64,000 bases of DNA from Clostridia bacterium. GTDB lineage: Bacteria > Bacillota > Clostridia > Christensenellales > CAG-138. The stretch is from positions 85,963 through 149,962 of the forward strand of contig JAUNCT010000001.1 of the NCBI GenBank assembly GCA_030526425.1, written 5' to 3'. The position numbers and the translations under genes were made by a program. The notes beneath the pieces were generated by a model that had not been told where the DNA came from, ran no database searches, and worked only from the letters and a program-made list of their open reading frames with translations. Below are positions 1-7,093 of the stretch, in pieces (the first letter of the stretch is position 1; every line of letters begins with the position of its first letter).

Positions 1-1047
1 CATTTCGACACGCGGATGGACCCGCAGCTCGAACTGTCGGTGCCGATCATGTTTTCGGGTATGAGCTACGGCTCGATCAGCTACAATGCCTGCAAGTCGC
101 TTGCGATGGCGGCGGAGGAGCTCGGCATCTACTACAACACCGGTGAAGGCGGCCTGCATGAAGACTTCTATGTCTACGGAGAGAACACCGTCGTGCAGGT
201 GGCTTCCGGTCGTTTCGGCGTGCATTCCGATTATCTGAACGCCGCAGCCGCGGTGGAGATCAAGATCGGTCAGGGCGCAAAGCCCGGCATCGGCGGTCAT
301 CTTGCGGGCGCGAAGATCGTCGGCGACGTGAGCCGCACGCGCATGGTCCCCGAGGGGACGGATGCTATCTCCCCCGCCCCGCACCACGATATCTATTCCA
401 TCGAAGACCTTCGTCAGCTTGTCTATTCGCTGAAGGAGGCAACGCAATACAAAAAGCCCGTGATCGTCAAGGTCGCAGCGGTGCACAACATCGCCGCGAT
501 CGCCAGCGGCATCGCGAGATCCGGCGCGGATATCATCGCCATCGACGGTTACCGCGGCGGTACGGGAGCGGCGCCGACACGCATCCGCGACAATGTCGGC
601 ATCCCGATCGAGCTTGCGCTGGCGGCGGTCGATACCCGTCTCAGGGATGAGGGCATCCGCAACCAAGTGTCGCTCATCGTCGGCGGCAGTATCCGCAACT
701 CTTCGGATGTGGTCAAGGCTATCGCCCTGGGTGCGGACGCCTGCTATATCGCAACGGCGGCGATGATCGCCATGGGCTGCCACCTCTGCCGCAGGTGCCA
801 GGTCGGTCTGTGCAACTGGGGCATCGCGACCCAGCGGCCGGAACTCACCAAAAGACTGGACCCCGAAGTCGGCGCGCGCCGGCTCGTCAACCTGGTGACC
901 GTGTGGAAGCACGAGATCATGGAAATGATGGGCGGCATGGGCATCAACTCGATCGAAGCGCTGCGCGGTAACCGCCTGATGCTGCGCGGTGTCGGGTTGA
1001 ACGAAAAGGAACTGGAGATCCTCGGGATCTCCCACGCAGGCGAGTAA
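1..1047 (+). CDS. glutamate synthase FMN-binding subunit (archaeal-type GltB2), 5' partial
   Basis: This is the FMN-barrel domain of glutamate synthase as a stand-alone subunit. It would take ammonia produced by a separate glutaminase subunit and make glutamate from 2-oxoglutarate. The frame is open from base 1, so the true start lies outside the window. Visible hallmarks are the flavin/substrate-barrel segments GYRGGTGAAP and IVGGSIRNSSDVVKA, and a tight cysteine cluster CHLCRRCQVGLC (bases 778-813) that in the family binds an iron-sulfur cluster, followed by GIATQRPEL. The GXGXG subunit follows 12 bases later behind a good AAGGAGG site, so the two are co-translated. In classical bacterial GltB these domains are fused; here they are separate genes, as in archaea and many Clostridia. 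Confidence 0.93.
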   Translation, partial: HFDTRMDPQLELSVPIMFSGMSYGSISYNACKSLAMAAEELGIYYNTGEGGLHEDFYVYGENTVVQVASGRFGVHSDYLNAAAAVEIKIGQGAKPGIGGHLAGAKIVGDVSRTRMVPEGTDAISPAPHHDIYSIEDLRQLVYSLKEATQYKKPVIVKVAAVHNIAAIASGIARSGADIIAIDGYRGGTGAAPTRIRDNVGIPIELALAAVDTRLRDEGIRNQVSLIVGGSIRNSSDVVKAIALGADACYIATAAMIAMGCHLCRRCQVGLCNWGIATQRPELTKRLDPEVGARRLVNLVTVWKHEIMEMMGGMGINSIEALRGNRLMLRGVGLNEKELEILGISHAGE

Positions 1048-1059
1048 GGAGGTGCCGGC

Positions 1060-1779
1060 ATGAAGATCAATGCAGGAAAGCTCAATTACCGGGAGCTGAA
1101 CCAATGGCTTCGCGACACCAAAGAAGACTGCGACATCGTCGACTGCCGCGGGCAGCGTTTTATCGCCGCCGGACGCAAGGGCGGTAAGATCACCATCAGC
1201 GGTACGCCGGGCAACGCGCTCGGCGCATACCTCGACGGGACGCGCCTTGAGGTCATGGGCAACGCGCAGGACGCCGTCGGCGATACGATGAACGACGGCA
1301 CCATCATCATTCACGGCAACGTCGGAGACGCCGCCGGATACGCCATGCGCGGGGGCTCCCTGTATGTCAAAGGCAACGCGGGATACCGCGCCGGCGTGCA
1401 TATGAAAGCGTATGGCGATAAGTTCCCCGTCATGGTCATCGGCGGACGGACAGGCAGCTTTCTCGGCGAGTATCTTGCGGGCGGAGTCATCGTGGTGCTC
1501 GGTCTCCACAACGACGGAAAGCGCATCGTGCATTATTTCCCCTGCACGGGAATGCACGGCGGGAAGGTCTTTCTCCGTTCGGATTGCTCGACGGTCGACT
1601 TCCCCGACAAGGTGCATGTCGCATCCGCAACGCCGGAAGATCTCGAAGAGATCCGTCCCTATGTCGAAGAGTATGTCCGCCTGTTCGGCGGTGATGCCGA
1701 GACCTTGATGAAAGGACCTTTTACCGTGGTCACGCCCGACAGCAGCAACCCTTACAGGCAGCTGTATGTGACCAACTGA
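1060..1779 (+). CDS. glutamate synthase GXGXG-motif subunit (archaeal-type GltB3)
   Basis: A 239-residue protein made largely of the GXGXG beta-helix that forms the C-terminal domain of classical GltB. Repeated glycine pairs are visible: GNALGAYLDG, GNAQDAVGDTM, HGNVGDAAGYAMRGG, KGNAGYRAG and GGRTGSFLGEYLAGG. In the family this helix has a structural role, holding the amidotransferase and FMN domains together, and carries no catalytic residues. It is the last gene of the operon: the stop is followed by a strong terminator at 1837-1870. The start is set by the AAGGAGG site that overlaps the end of the previous gene. Confidence 0.92.
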   Translation: MKINAGKLNYRELNQWLRDTKEDCDIVDCRGQRFIAAGRKGGKITISGTPGNALGAYLDGTRLEVMGNAQDAVGDTMNDGTIIIHGNVGDAAGYAMRGGSLYVKGNAGYRAGVHMKAYGDKFPVMVIGGRTGSFLGEYLAGGVIVVLGLHNDGKRIVHYFPCTGMHGGKVFLRSDCSTVDFPDKVHVASATPEDLEEIRPYVEEYVRLFGGDAETLMKGPFTVVTPDSSNPYRQLYVTN

Positions 1780-1836
1780 ATCCCGACCGAACCGACCGTT
1801 GACCGGTTTCTTCCTTTATTCTTTTCCCCTCTCTTT

Positions 1837-1870
1837 GCGGGGCGGCGCTTCGGTGCCGCCCCGCCTTATT
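1837..1870. terminator. bidirectional terminator after the glutamate synthase operon
   Basis: A 12-bp GC-rich stem (1837-1848 with 1853-1864, one G-T wobble) closed by a TTCG tetraloop. T-rich sequence follows on the + strand. It also lies at the 3' end of the opposing AraC gene, so it probably serves both. Confidence 0.8.
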
Positions 1871-2798
1871 TTGTTTCGACGTTTTCCGTTCCGCTTGTGT
1901 TCGCTCTCATTTCCGCGGCGCGCTCCTTGGTCAGCGCTCTGCGGTAGGCAAGCGGTGAAACGCCGTATTTCTTTTTGAACACGGTCGAAAAGTGGGCGCT
2001 GTTGTGGTAGCCCAAACGGCTGCCGATGGTTTTGATGGGGATGATCGGGTTCTGCAGGGCGTTTTTCGCAAGCTCGAGGCGGAGATCCGCCAAGAAAACA
2101 GACGGGGATTTCCCCGTGTGTCTGACCATGAGCTTATACAGGTAGTTCTCGCTGATATTCAGGCTTTGCGCCATTTCGGAAACGGTGAAATTCCGCCGCA
2201 GGTTCTCGTTGATGTACTGCATTGCACGGTTGAGGTTGACATCCGCTCCGGGAGCGGCGGAACCGTGCTGCGGCGCGTGGTAGCGGTCGCTCAGCCGTAC
2301 GATATGAAAAAACAGGTTTTCGAACAGGTTTTGGATCTCGAGCCCGGCGCCGAATTTGTTTTCCGCCCCGATCCTGCGGATCGCTTCGAGTATCTTGCGC
2401 AACTCGCCGTCCTTGTCGTGAACATGATGGTAGCGGAACAGACGCTCCATGGTTTCGCGGAATTCGTCGGATTTGTCCGGAGCGCCGAGCGTAAAATTGA
2501 CGAAATACATTTCGACATGCGATCCCTCGGGAATCAGCGGGGTAATGTTCGGCGGCAGGTACATCAGGCAGCCGGGACCGACCGCAATGTTTTCGGTATC
2601 CCCCGGATAAAAGGCTTCCCCTTCGGTGATGTAATTCAGACGGTGGTAGAACGAGAAACGCTCCCCGTGCGGATCGGAGGTTTCCGTGACGACCTTGCCG
2701 TATTCCGCGATTTGCGGACAAAAGGACAAAAAGCGCTTGCATTCACTGCAAAAACGCACGGCGTGTTTTTCGACAATGGGGGCGGAAGACGGGATCAT
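1866..2798 (-). CDS. AraC family transcriptional regulator
   Basis: A 310-residue regulator. The N-terminal ~180 residues look like a cupin-type ligand/dimer domain (YITEGEAFYPGDTENIAVGPG, LMYLPPNITPLIPEGS). The C-terminal ~100 residues are the paired AraC helix-turn-helix: FTVSEMAQSLNISENYLYKL is the first recognition unit and IKTIGSRLGYHNSAHFSTVF the second, ending in the family signature KKKYGVSPLAYRR. The start has GGAGG five bases upstream. The gene is divergent from the secreted two-repeat protein at 2913, and the intervening 114 bases hold two direct repeats 21 bp apart, typical of AraC half-sites. It therefore probably controls that neighbour (inference). The effector is unknown. Confidence 0.93.
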   Translation of the reverse strand: MIPSSAPIVEKHAVRFCSECKRFLSFCPQIAEYGKVVTETSDPHGERFSFYHRLNYITEGEAFYPGDTENIAVGPGCLMYLPPNITPLIPEGSHVEMYFVNFTLGAPDKSDEFRETMERLFRYHHVHDKDGELRKILEAIRRIGAENKFGAGLEIQNLFENLFFHIVRLSDRYHAPQHGSAAPGADVNLNRAMQYINENLRRNFTVSEMAQSLNISENYLYKLMVRHTGKSPSVFLADLRLELAKNALQNPIIPIKTIGSRLGYHNSAHFSTVFKKKYGVSPLAYRRALTKERAAEMRANTSGTENVETK

Positions 2799-2824
2799 CG
2801 GGTTCCTCCGGTGGACTTGAGAAT

Positions 2825-2876
2825 AAGGATATTATAAACAAGTGTAAGGATATTGAAAACAAAATTCGATTATACT
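2825..2876 (+). promoter_or_regulatory. AraC-type direct repeats and -10 box of the 2913 gene
   Basis: AAGGATATT occurs at 2825-2833 and again at 2846-2854, exactly 21 bp (two helical turns) apart on the same strand. A -10 box TATACT lies at 2871-2876. The second repeat overlaps where a -35 box would be, and no good -35 is present. That is the arrangement expected of a promoter activated by an AraC-family protein. Confidence 0.6.
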
Positions 2877-2912
2877 GTTCGGGATATCAAAATATTGACG
2901 GAGGAATCTGCA

Positions 2913-3578
2913 ATGAAAAGAAACCCGATGGCACTGTGCGTTATCGCGCTCATGCTGACTGTTGTGATGATGACCGCCGCGCTGGCCGAGACCGGTGTCG
3001 GTACCTATACCGTTTACAATGTGACCGGTGAAAAGGTCACCGAGCTCTACCTGCACGTTGTGGGCGCCGACAAGGGCGAGAACCTTGCTGCGGAAGGTCT
3101 GCGCAACGGCAAAAAGACCGTGCTGACGTTTGAAGCGGAAAAGGATGCGACCCTCGCGCTGGAGTTTGTGACCGAGGGCGGCCGCAGCGCGGCGTTCGAG
3201 ACCCTGCACATCGAAGAGGCTCCCGTTGCTCTGCTCGCGGTCGATGCGATGACCGGCGCAACGCCCATCGCTTTCTCCGTTCCGCAGGAAACCGGCAATT
3301 ACACTTTTGTGAATAAAACCGGCGAGACCGTCACCGAGCTGTACGTCACCCCCGCAGGCGAAGAGAAAGGTCTGAATCTCGCGGGTGAAGGTATGGCGGA
3401 CGGCGAAACGTTCGATTTCTCCTTCACCGGTCCGGTCGATACCGAACTCGTGGTCTCCTTCACGACCGCGAAGGACGGCGAGAAAGTTTTCGAAACCCTC
3501 CACATCGAGACCGTGAAGATCGGGCTGCTTGCAGCCGATGCGATGACCGGCGCGACGCCGATCGTCTTCGGTTTCTGA
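2913..3578 (+). CDS. secreted two-repeat protein with tandem flavinylation-like motifs
   Basis: A 221-residue protein with a signal peptide (residues 1-25, cleavage after AALA) and two homologous ~90-residue units (about 29-122 and 128-221). Each unit has a TELY strand, an FETLHI strand and ends in DAMTGATPI (residues 111-119 and 209-217). DAMTGAT fits the D-x-x-[ST]-G-A-[ST] pattern at which ApbE-type transferases attach FMN covalently in NqrC/RnfG/FMN_bind proteins (established knowledge). Whether flavin is bound here is inference, because the rest of the unit is not recognisably FMN_bind. I start at 2913 because GGAGGA sits eight bases upstream and the signal peptide begins there; an upstream in-frame ATG at 2853 would bury it. 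Monocistronic, with a terminator at 3596. Function otherwise unknown. Confidence 0.8.
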   Translation: MKRNPMALCVIALMLTVVMMTAALAETGVGTYTVYNVTGEKVTELYLHVVGADKGENLAAEGLRNGKKTVLTFEAEKDATLALEFVTEGGRSAAFETLHIEEAPVALLAVDAMTGATPIAFSVPQETGNYTFVNKTGETVTELYVTPAGEEKGLNLAGEGMADGETFDFSFTGPVDTELVVSFTTAKDGEKVFETLHIETVKIGLLAADAMTGATPIVFGF

Positions 3579-3595
3579 GAACCCGTTGTCCCTTG

Positions 3596-3626
3596 CGGGG
3601 CGGTGCTTCGGCACCGCCCCGTTTTT
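3596..3626 (+). terminator. terminator after the two-repeat secreted protein
   Basis: Perfect 11-bp stem (3596-3606 with 3611-3621), TTCG loop and a T5 run. Its sequence is close to that of the terminator at 1837. Confidence 0.85.
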
Positions 3627-3655
3627 CGTTTCTTTTCGGTTTCGCCGCGAAGTTG

Positions 3656-3661
3656 TATAAT
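3656..3661 (+). promoter_or_regulatory. putative -10 box for the thioesterase operon
   Basis: A perfect TATAAT 55 bases before the thioesterase start, downstream of the preceding terminator. I see no good -35 at the right spacing, so this is tentative. Confidence 0.35.
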
Positions 3662-3715
3662 ATCAAAATCAGTATCATACGGAGGCAACGCGGCACGGGG
3701 CCGCAAGGTATAATT

Positions 3716-4432
3716 ATGGAATCGAAGTACATCAAAAATTGCGAAGTTCCCTCATCGGGTTGTGATTATTCCGGATGCATGGGTTTTGACGGCATCGCGG
3801 CGCAGTACATGAACAGCGCGACCTGGCACGCGGATGCGCTCGGTATCGGCTTCAACGTGCTGGAAAAGCAGCATCTGTTTTGGATCGCGATCCGCACGCG
3901 CATCGACATTTTCAGAAAGCCGCGCATGGGCGAATCCTTCACGCTCGAAACCTGGACCGAACCGCCGACGCATTTGGCGTTCGACCGCGATTATACGATC
4001 CGTTCGGGCGATGAGATCCTCTCCATCGGCAAGACGCAGTGGGGATTGTACAATATGGAGCTCGGAAAGCTCGAATGGGGGAAAAACGTTTATCCCGAAG
4101 GACTGGTCCCGATCGCGGAAAGCAATTTCAGCGAACGGTTCTACCGCTTCAACGACGAACCGACGGAATTTCTCGGCAACTATATCGTGCGCAGCACCGA
4201 CATCGATCTTGGCGGGCATATGAACAACGTCAAGTACATCACCGCCGTGGAGGGGATGTTCTCCGTTGCCGAGTGGGAACGGAATGCGTTCCGCTCCATC
4301 GAAATCATGTACAAAAAGGCGTGCTTCGAGGGTGAAACGATCGAGTTCGCAAAGGGTGAGACCGAAGTAGGGATGGTCGTACGCGGCAACGTGAACGGCG
4401 AGACGGCGATTTGGATGCTGTTCCGCAGATGA
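3716..4432 (+). CDS. acyl-ACP thioesterase (FatA-like, double hotdog)
   Basis: A 239-residue protein resembling bacterial acyl-ACP thioesterases, which release fatty acids from acyl carrier protein in the cytoplasm. The hotdog helix region is FDGIAAQYMNSATWHADALG. The catalytic region has the typical D-x-x-x-H-x-N arrangement of the second hotdog, IDLGGHMNNVKYI. The start at 3716 has AAGG seven bases upstream; longer frames would run back through the terminator at 3596. It leads a probable three-gene operon with the Cys-rich mini-protein and the phosphopantetheinyl transferase, whose product activates acyl carrier proteins, so a fatty-acid context is coherent. Confidence 0.88.
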   Translation: MESKYIKNCEVPSSGCDYSGCMGFDGIAAQYMNSATWHADALGIGFNVLEKQHLFWIAIRTRIDIFRKPRMGESFTLETWTEPPTHLAFDRDYTIRSGDEILSIGKTQWGLYNMELGKLEWGKNVYPEGLVPIAESNFSERFYRFNDEPTEFLGNYIVRSTDIDLGGHMNNVKYITAVEGMFSVAEWERNAFRSIEIMYKKACFEGETIEFAKGETEVGMVVRGNVNGETAIWMLFRR

Positions 4433-4469
4433 CGGAAATCCTCTGCCGCCGGCGGTGGAAAGGAGAACC

Positions 4470-4592
4470 ATGGAAGAAAAAACATCGTTTTGCACCTGTG
4501 AGCATCCGTGTTGTCCGCGTCAACTGAACAACAGCGCGGACGGATGCACCCCGCGCATCCGGAAGGATCTGCGCTGCGTACGGGAACGATGA
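4470..4592 (+). CDS. 40-residue cysteine-rich small protein
   Basis: A 40-codon frame that automated callers may skip. It has an excellent ribosome site (AAAGGAG, 5 bases before ATG) and overlaps the next gene by ATGA, strong signs of real translation. Six cysteines lie in CTCEHPCC, GCTP and RCVRER contexts, suggesting a small metal-binding fold. The CTC...CPR...GCTP pattern reminds me of the small DUF6485-type cysteine proteins, which usually continue to a CxxC/CFF ending; here the C-terminus is short, so it may be truncated (recollection, low certainty). It could also serve mainly as a leader that couples translation of the phosphopantetheinyl transferase. Confidence 0.6.
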   Translation: MEEKTSFCTCEHPCCPRQLNNSADGCTPRIRKDLRCVRER

Positions 4593-5245
4593 ATACGATT
4601 CGGGTATATTATGCGGATGCCGCGCCGCTGAAGGACGCGGAGCTGTATGCGCGGTATCTCGGCTTGGTTTCCGAAACACGCAGAAAAAAGGCGGAAAGCC
4701 ATGCGCATGCGGAGGGACGGGTCCTTTCCCTAGCGGCGGGTCTGCTGCTGAAACGCGCCCTGACGGATCTCGGCGTACGGTATGAAACGGCAACGGTCCG
4801 CACCGGAGGACACGGAAAGCCGTACATCGATGGCGGACCGTTTTTCAGTCTGTCGCATTCGGGCGAGCGGGCGCTGTGCGTTGCCGCCCCCTTCCCCGTC
4901 GGTTGCGATGCGGAACGGATCCGCAAGGCGGATCTTCGCATCGCGGATCGCTTTTTCACCGCGGAGGAGCAGGCGTTCCTTTCCGCTCAGGAGGACAAGC
5001 AGACGGCGTTCTTCCGCTTGTGGACGCTGAAAGAGAGCTATCTGAAATTGACGGGAGCGGGGCTGCAGCAGTCGCTCGGCGCATTCTCGGTATTTCCGAA
5101 CGGAGCATCCTCCCGGGTCGCAACGCCCGGCGGGACATGCATCCGCGCGGCGGAGTACGATCCCGGAGACGGATACCGCCTGGCATGGTGCGCGGAAGGA
5201 GATGCAGCGGCGTTCACATGGATCCTCGTTTCGTTTGACAAATGA
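4589..5245 (+). CDS. 4'-phosphopantetheinyl transferase (Sfp type)
   Basis: A 218-residue enzyme that transfers phosphopantetheine from CoA to a carrier-protein serine. The family motifs appear in order: GKPY (76-79), FFSLSHSGE (85-93), GCDAE (105-109; the family usually has GIDxE, with the Asp and Glu as Mg ligands) and WTLKESYLK (145-153). The start overlaps the stop of the Cys-rich mini-protein (ATGA). Its position behind an acyl-ACP thioesterase fits a role on fatty-acid or other acyl carrier proteins. A terminator follows at 5257. Confidence 0.92.
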   Translation: MNTIRVYYADAAPLKDAELYARYLGLVSETRRKKAESHAHAEGRVLSLAAGLLLKRALTDLGVRYETATVRTGGHGKPYIDGGPFFSLSHSGERALCVAAPFPVGCDAERIRKADLRIADRFFTAEEQAFLSAQEDKQTAFFRLWTLKESYLKLTGAGLQQSLGAFSVFPNGASSRVATPGGTCIRAAEYDPGDGYRLAWCAEGDAAAFTWILVSFDK

Positions 5246-5256
5246 ACGCAACGAAC

Positions 5257-5293
5257 AAAGCCTTTTCCGTTGGATACGGGAAGGGCTTTTTTT
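5257..5293 (+). terminator. terminator of the thioesterase-PPTase operon
   Basis: 14-bp stem with two wobble pairs (5257-5270 with 5276-5289) followed by a T run. Confidence 0.82.
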
Positions 5294-5316
5294 GTTTCCG
5301 GTACTTGTCCGATCAG

Positions 5317-5345
5317 TTGACGAACGAACGTTAAGTTGTTAAAAT
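5317..5345 (+). promoter_or_regulatory. sigma-70 promoter of the hydrolase gene
   Basis: TTGACG (5317-5322), 17-bp spacer, TAAAAT (5340-5345). The spacer contains the self-complementary AACGTT. The hydrolase start is at 5448, giving a leader of about 95 bases. Confidence 0.65.
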
Positions 5346-5447
5346 GGGCGGAGCAGGGGGCGGACGCCGGAGCGTTGTTGCTTTGGCGGGCGCATTGGCA
5401 AGGTGTTTTGTGTGGATCGCCGGGCAACGACACGGGGCGGTGAACAG

Positions 5448-6470
5448 ATGAGAAAGAGAAACAAGAGATTCAAAGGGATTTTGACCGCGCTCGTGGTCGT
5501 TGCGGTGGTCGCGGTCGTGTTGAAGAACGCGCTGTTTCCCAAGACCGAACCCTTGGCGTTGACGGGAAGGTACGCCGTCGCCTCGCGGGATTATTGGGTC
5601 ACCGAGGACCGGGAGGATCCGTTCCGGAACGATGGAGCGAAGCGCGAGGTGCAGGTACGCGCATGGTATCCGGAGAACTTCGGAGTCGCGGACGAGAAGC
5701 ACCCGGTCGTCGTTGCTTCCCATGGCTCCTGCGGGTCGGTCGACAACAATCTCAGCCTGTACCGGGAGCTTGCATCGCACGGTTATACGGTATTGGCTGT
5801 TGGTCACCCCGGGCACGCTTTTTCCGTGGGGCATTCGGACGGAAAGAAACAGTTCGTTGCGGGGACCTACCTGAAATCGATGGGCACGATGGACCCGCAG
5901 AAGAAACCGGAAGAGGCGGCGAAGCTGTTTTCGGAATGGATGAAACTGCGGATGGAAGACCTGAACGCCGTGATGGATGATTTTTCCGGAAGGGCTGCCG
6001 AAAATGCGGAGTTCCGGAGCGCGGATCCCACGCGTTTTATCACGATCGGTCATTCTGCGGGCGGTTCGGCGGCGCTGGGAATGGCGCGCGTACGGAAGGA
6101 CGTTGTTGCGGTCATCGCGCTCGAAGCGCCGTTCATGTACGATATCAAGGGTGTTTCCGGCGGTGCGTACGTCTTCGACGACAGCGACTACGGGATCCCC
6201 GTACTACATGTATACTCCGATGCGAGTTGGGAGCATTTGCGGGAATGGAAACAGTACCGGAACAACGTTAAGTTTCTTGCCGGCGGCGAAGCGGGGTACC
6301 GGAACCTGCATTATGCAGGCACGGGGCATATGGGGCTTTGCGACCTTTCCCTCGCCTCTCCCGTGTTCGCAAAACTTTTGGACGGCGGAATCGGGGCGAA
6401 GGATCCGCGTGTACCGTTGGCTCAGCTGAATGCGGACAGTGTTGCGTTCTTGCGGGATTTCGGGCTGTGA
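5448..6470 (+). CDS. membrane-anchored alpha/beta hydrolase (PAF-acetylhydrolase/dienelactone-hydrolase-like)
   Basis: A 340-residue protein. A basic N-terminus (MRKRNKRFK) is followed by one hydrophobic segment (about 10-28), suggesting an anchored, outward-facing enzyme. The fold markers are the oxyanion strand VVVASHGSCGS, the nucleophile elbow GHSAGG (serine) and a late Gly-His (GTGHMGLCD) that can be the catalytic histidine. The architecture resembles platelet-activating-factor acetylhydrolase-like lipases, but the substrate cannot be told. It stands alone between a promoter at 5317 and a bidirectional terminator at 6481. Confidence 0.82.
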   Translation: MRKRNKRFKGILTALVVVAVVAVVLKNALFPKTEPLALTGRYAVASRDYWVTEDREDPFRNDGAKREVQVRAWYPENFGVADEKHPVVVASHGSCGSVDNNLSLYRELASHGYTVLAVGHPGHAFSVGHSDGKKQFVAGTYLKSMGTMDPQKKPEEAAKLFSEWMKLRMEDLNAVMDDFSGRAAENAEFRSADPTRFITIGHSAGGSAALGMARVRKDVVAVIALEAPFMYDIKGVSGGAYVFDDSDYGIPVLHVYSDASWEHLREWKQYRNNVKFLAGGEAGYRNLHYAGTGHMGLCDLSLASPVFAKLLDGGIGAKDPRVPLAQLNADSVAFLRDFGL

Positions 6471-6480
6471 TCGGCAAGCA

Positions 6481-6510
6481 AAAAGACCGGACGATTTGTC
6501 CGGTCTTTTT
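6481..6510. terminator. bidirectional terminator between convergent genes
   Basis: Perfect 12-bp stem (6481-6492 with 6498-6509) flanked by A and T runs. It serves the hydrolase on + and the P-loop kinase on -. Confidence 0.88.
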
Positions 6511-7082
6511 CAGATTTCGGGGATAGCGAATGTATCGGTCGCGAGCAGGATGTCCGCATCGCCTTCGCTCAGCGTTCCGAACCAGCGCTCCTCCAACGGG
6601 ATCCACATCGTCCGGAAAGCCTCGAGCTTTTCGGCGGGCTCGCGCAGGGCGAGGCGCTGCATCTGCGTTTCGGGAGAACAGGTCGTGAGGATCGTCAGGT
6701 CGTAATACGGTCGCAGCGCCTTGTTCAGCGCGTAGCTGCCCTCACAGATCGCGGGATAGCGAAGCTCGTGAAGAACGGGCGGCAGAAGCCGCAGCGTTTT
6801 GCAATCGAACCGTTGGGTCACGGGTGCCGTGCCGGCTTGCAACGGCAATAGGACTTCCGTTTCGAAACGTTCGTGGTCGACATTTTCCCCGGGGATCGCC
6901 CGGCGTTCGGGGGAACGCTGTTCGGGGCGCAGAAAGTAATCGTCGAGGTGGAACACCGCGGCACCGAGATCGGCGGCGAGGCGCGTTGCGAGCGTGGTTT
7001 TGCCCGAACAGCAGCGTCCGTCGAGCCCGATGATCCGGGGAGAAGCCGCGCGGATCGCGGTCAAAAGTTCGTTGTAGTTCAT
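6510..7082 (-). CDS. uridine kinase-like P-loop protein
   Basis: A 190-residue nucleotide-binding protein with a Walker A loop DGRCCSGKTT (residues 21-30) and the VFHLDDYFLRPEQR segment seen in uridine/phosphoribulokinase-type kinases, where the aspartates bind Mg and substrate. GENVDHERF is also typical. It is shorter than Udk (about 210 residues) and lacks clear uridine-pocket residues, so the substrate is uncertain. The start at 7082 follows GAGGG and lies 11 bases after the LCP gene, making a two-gene operon. Confidence 0.8.
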   Translation of the reverse strand: MNYNELLTAIRAASPRIIGLDGRCCSGKTTLATRLAADLGAAVFHLDDYFLRPEQRSPERRAIPGENVDHERFETEVLLPLQAGTAPVTQRFDCKTLRLLPPVLHELRYPAICEGSYALNKALRPYYDLTILTTCSPETQMQRLALREPAEKLEAFRTMWIPLEERWFGTLSEGDADILLATDTFAIPEI

Positions 7083-7093
7083 CCGGGAGTCCC

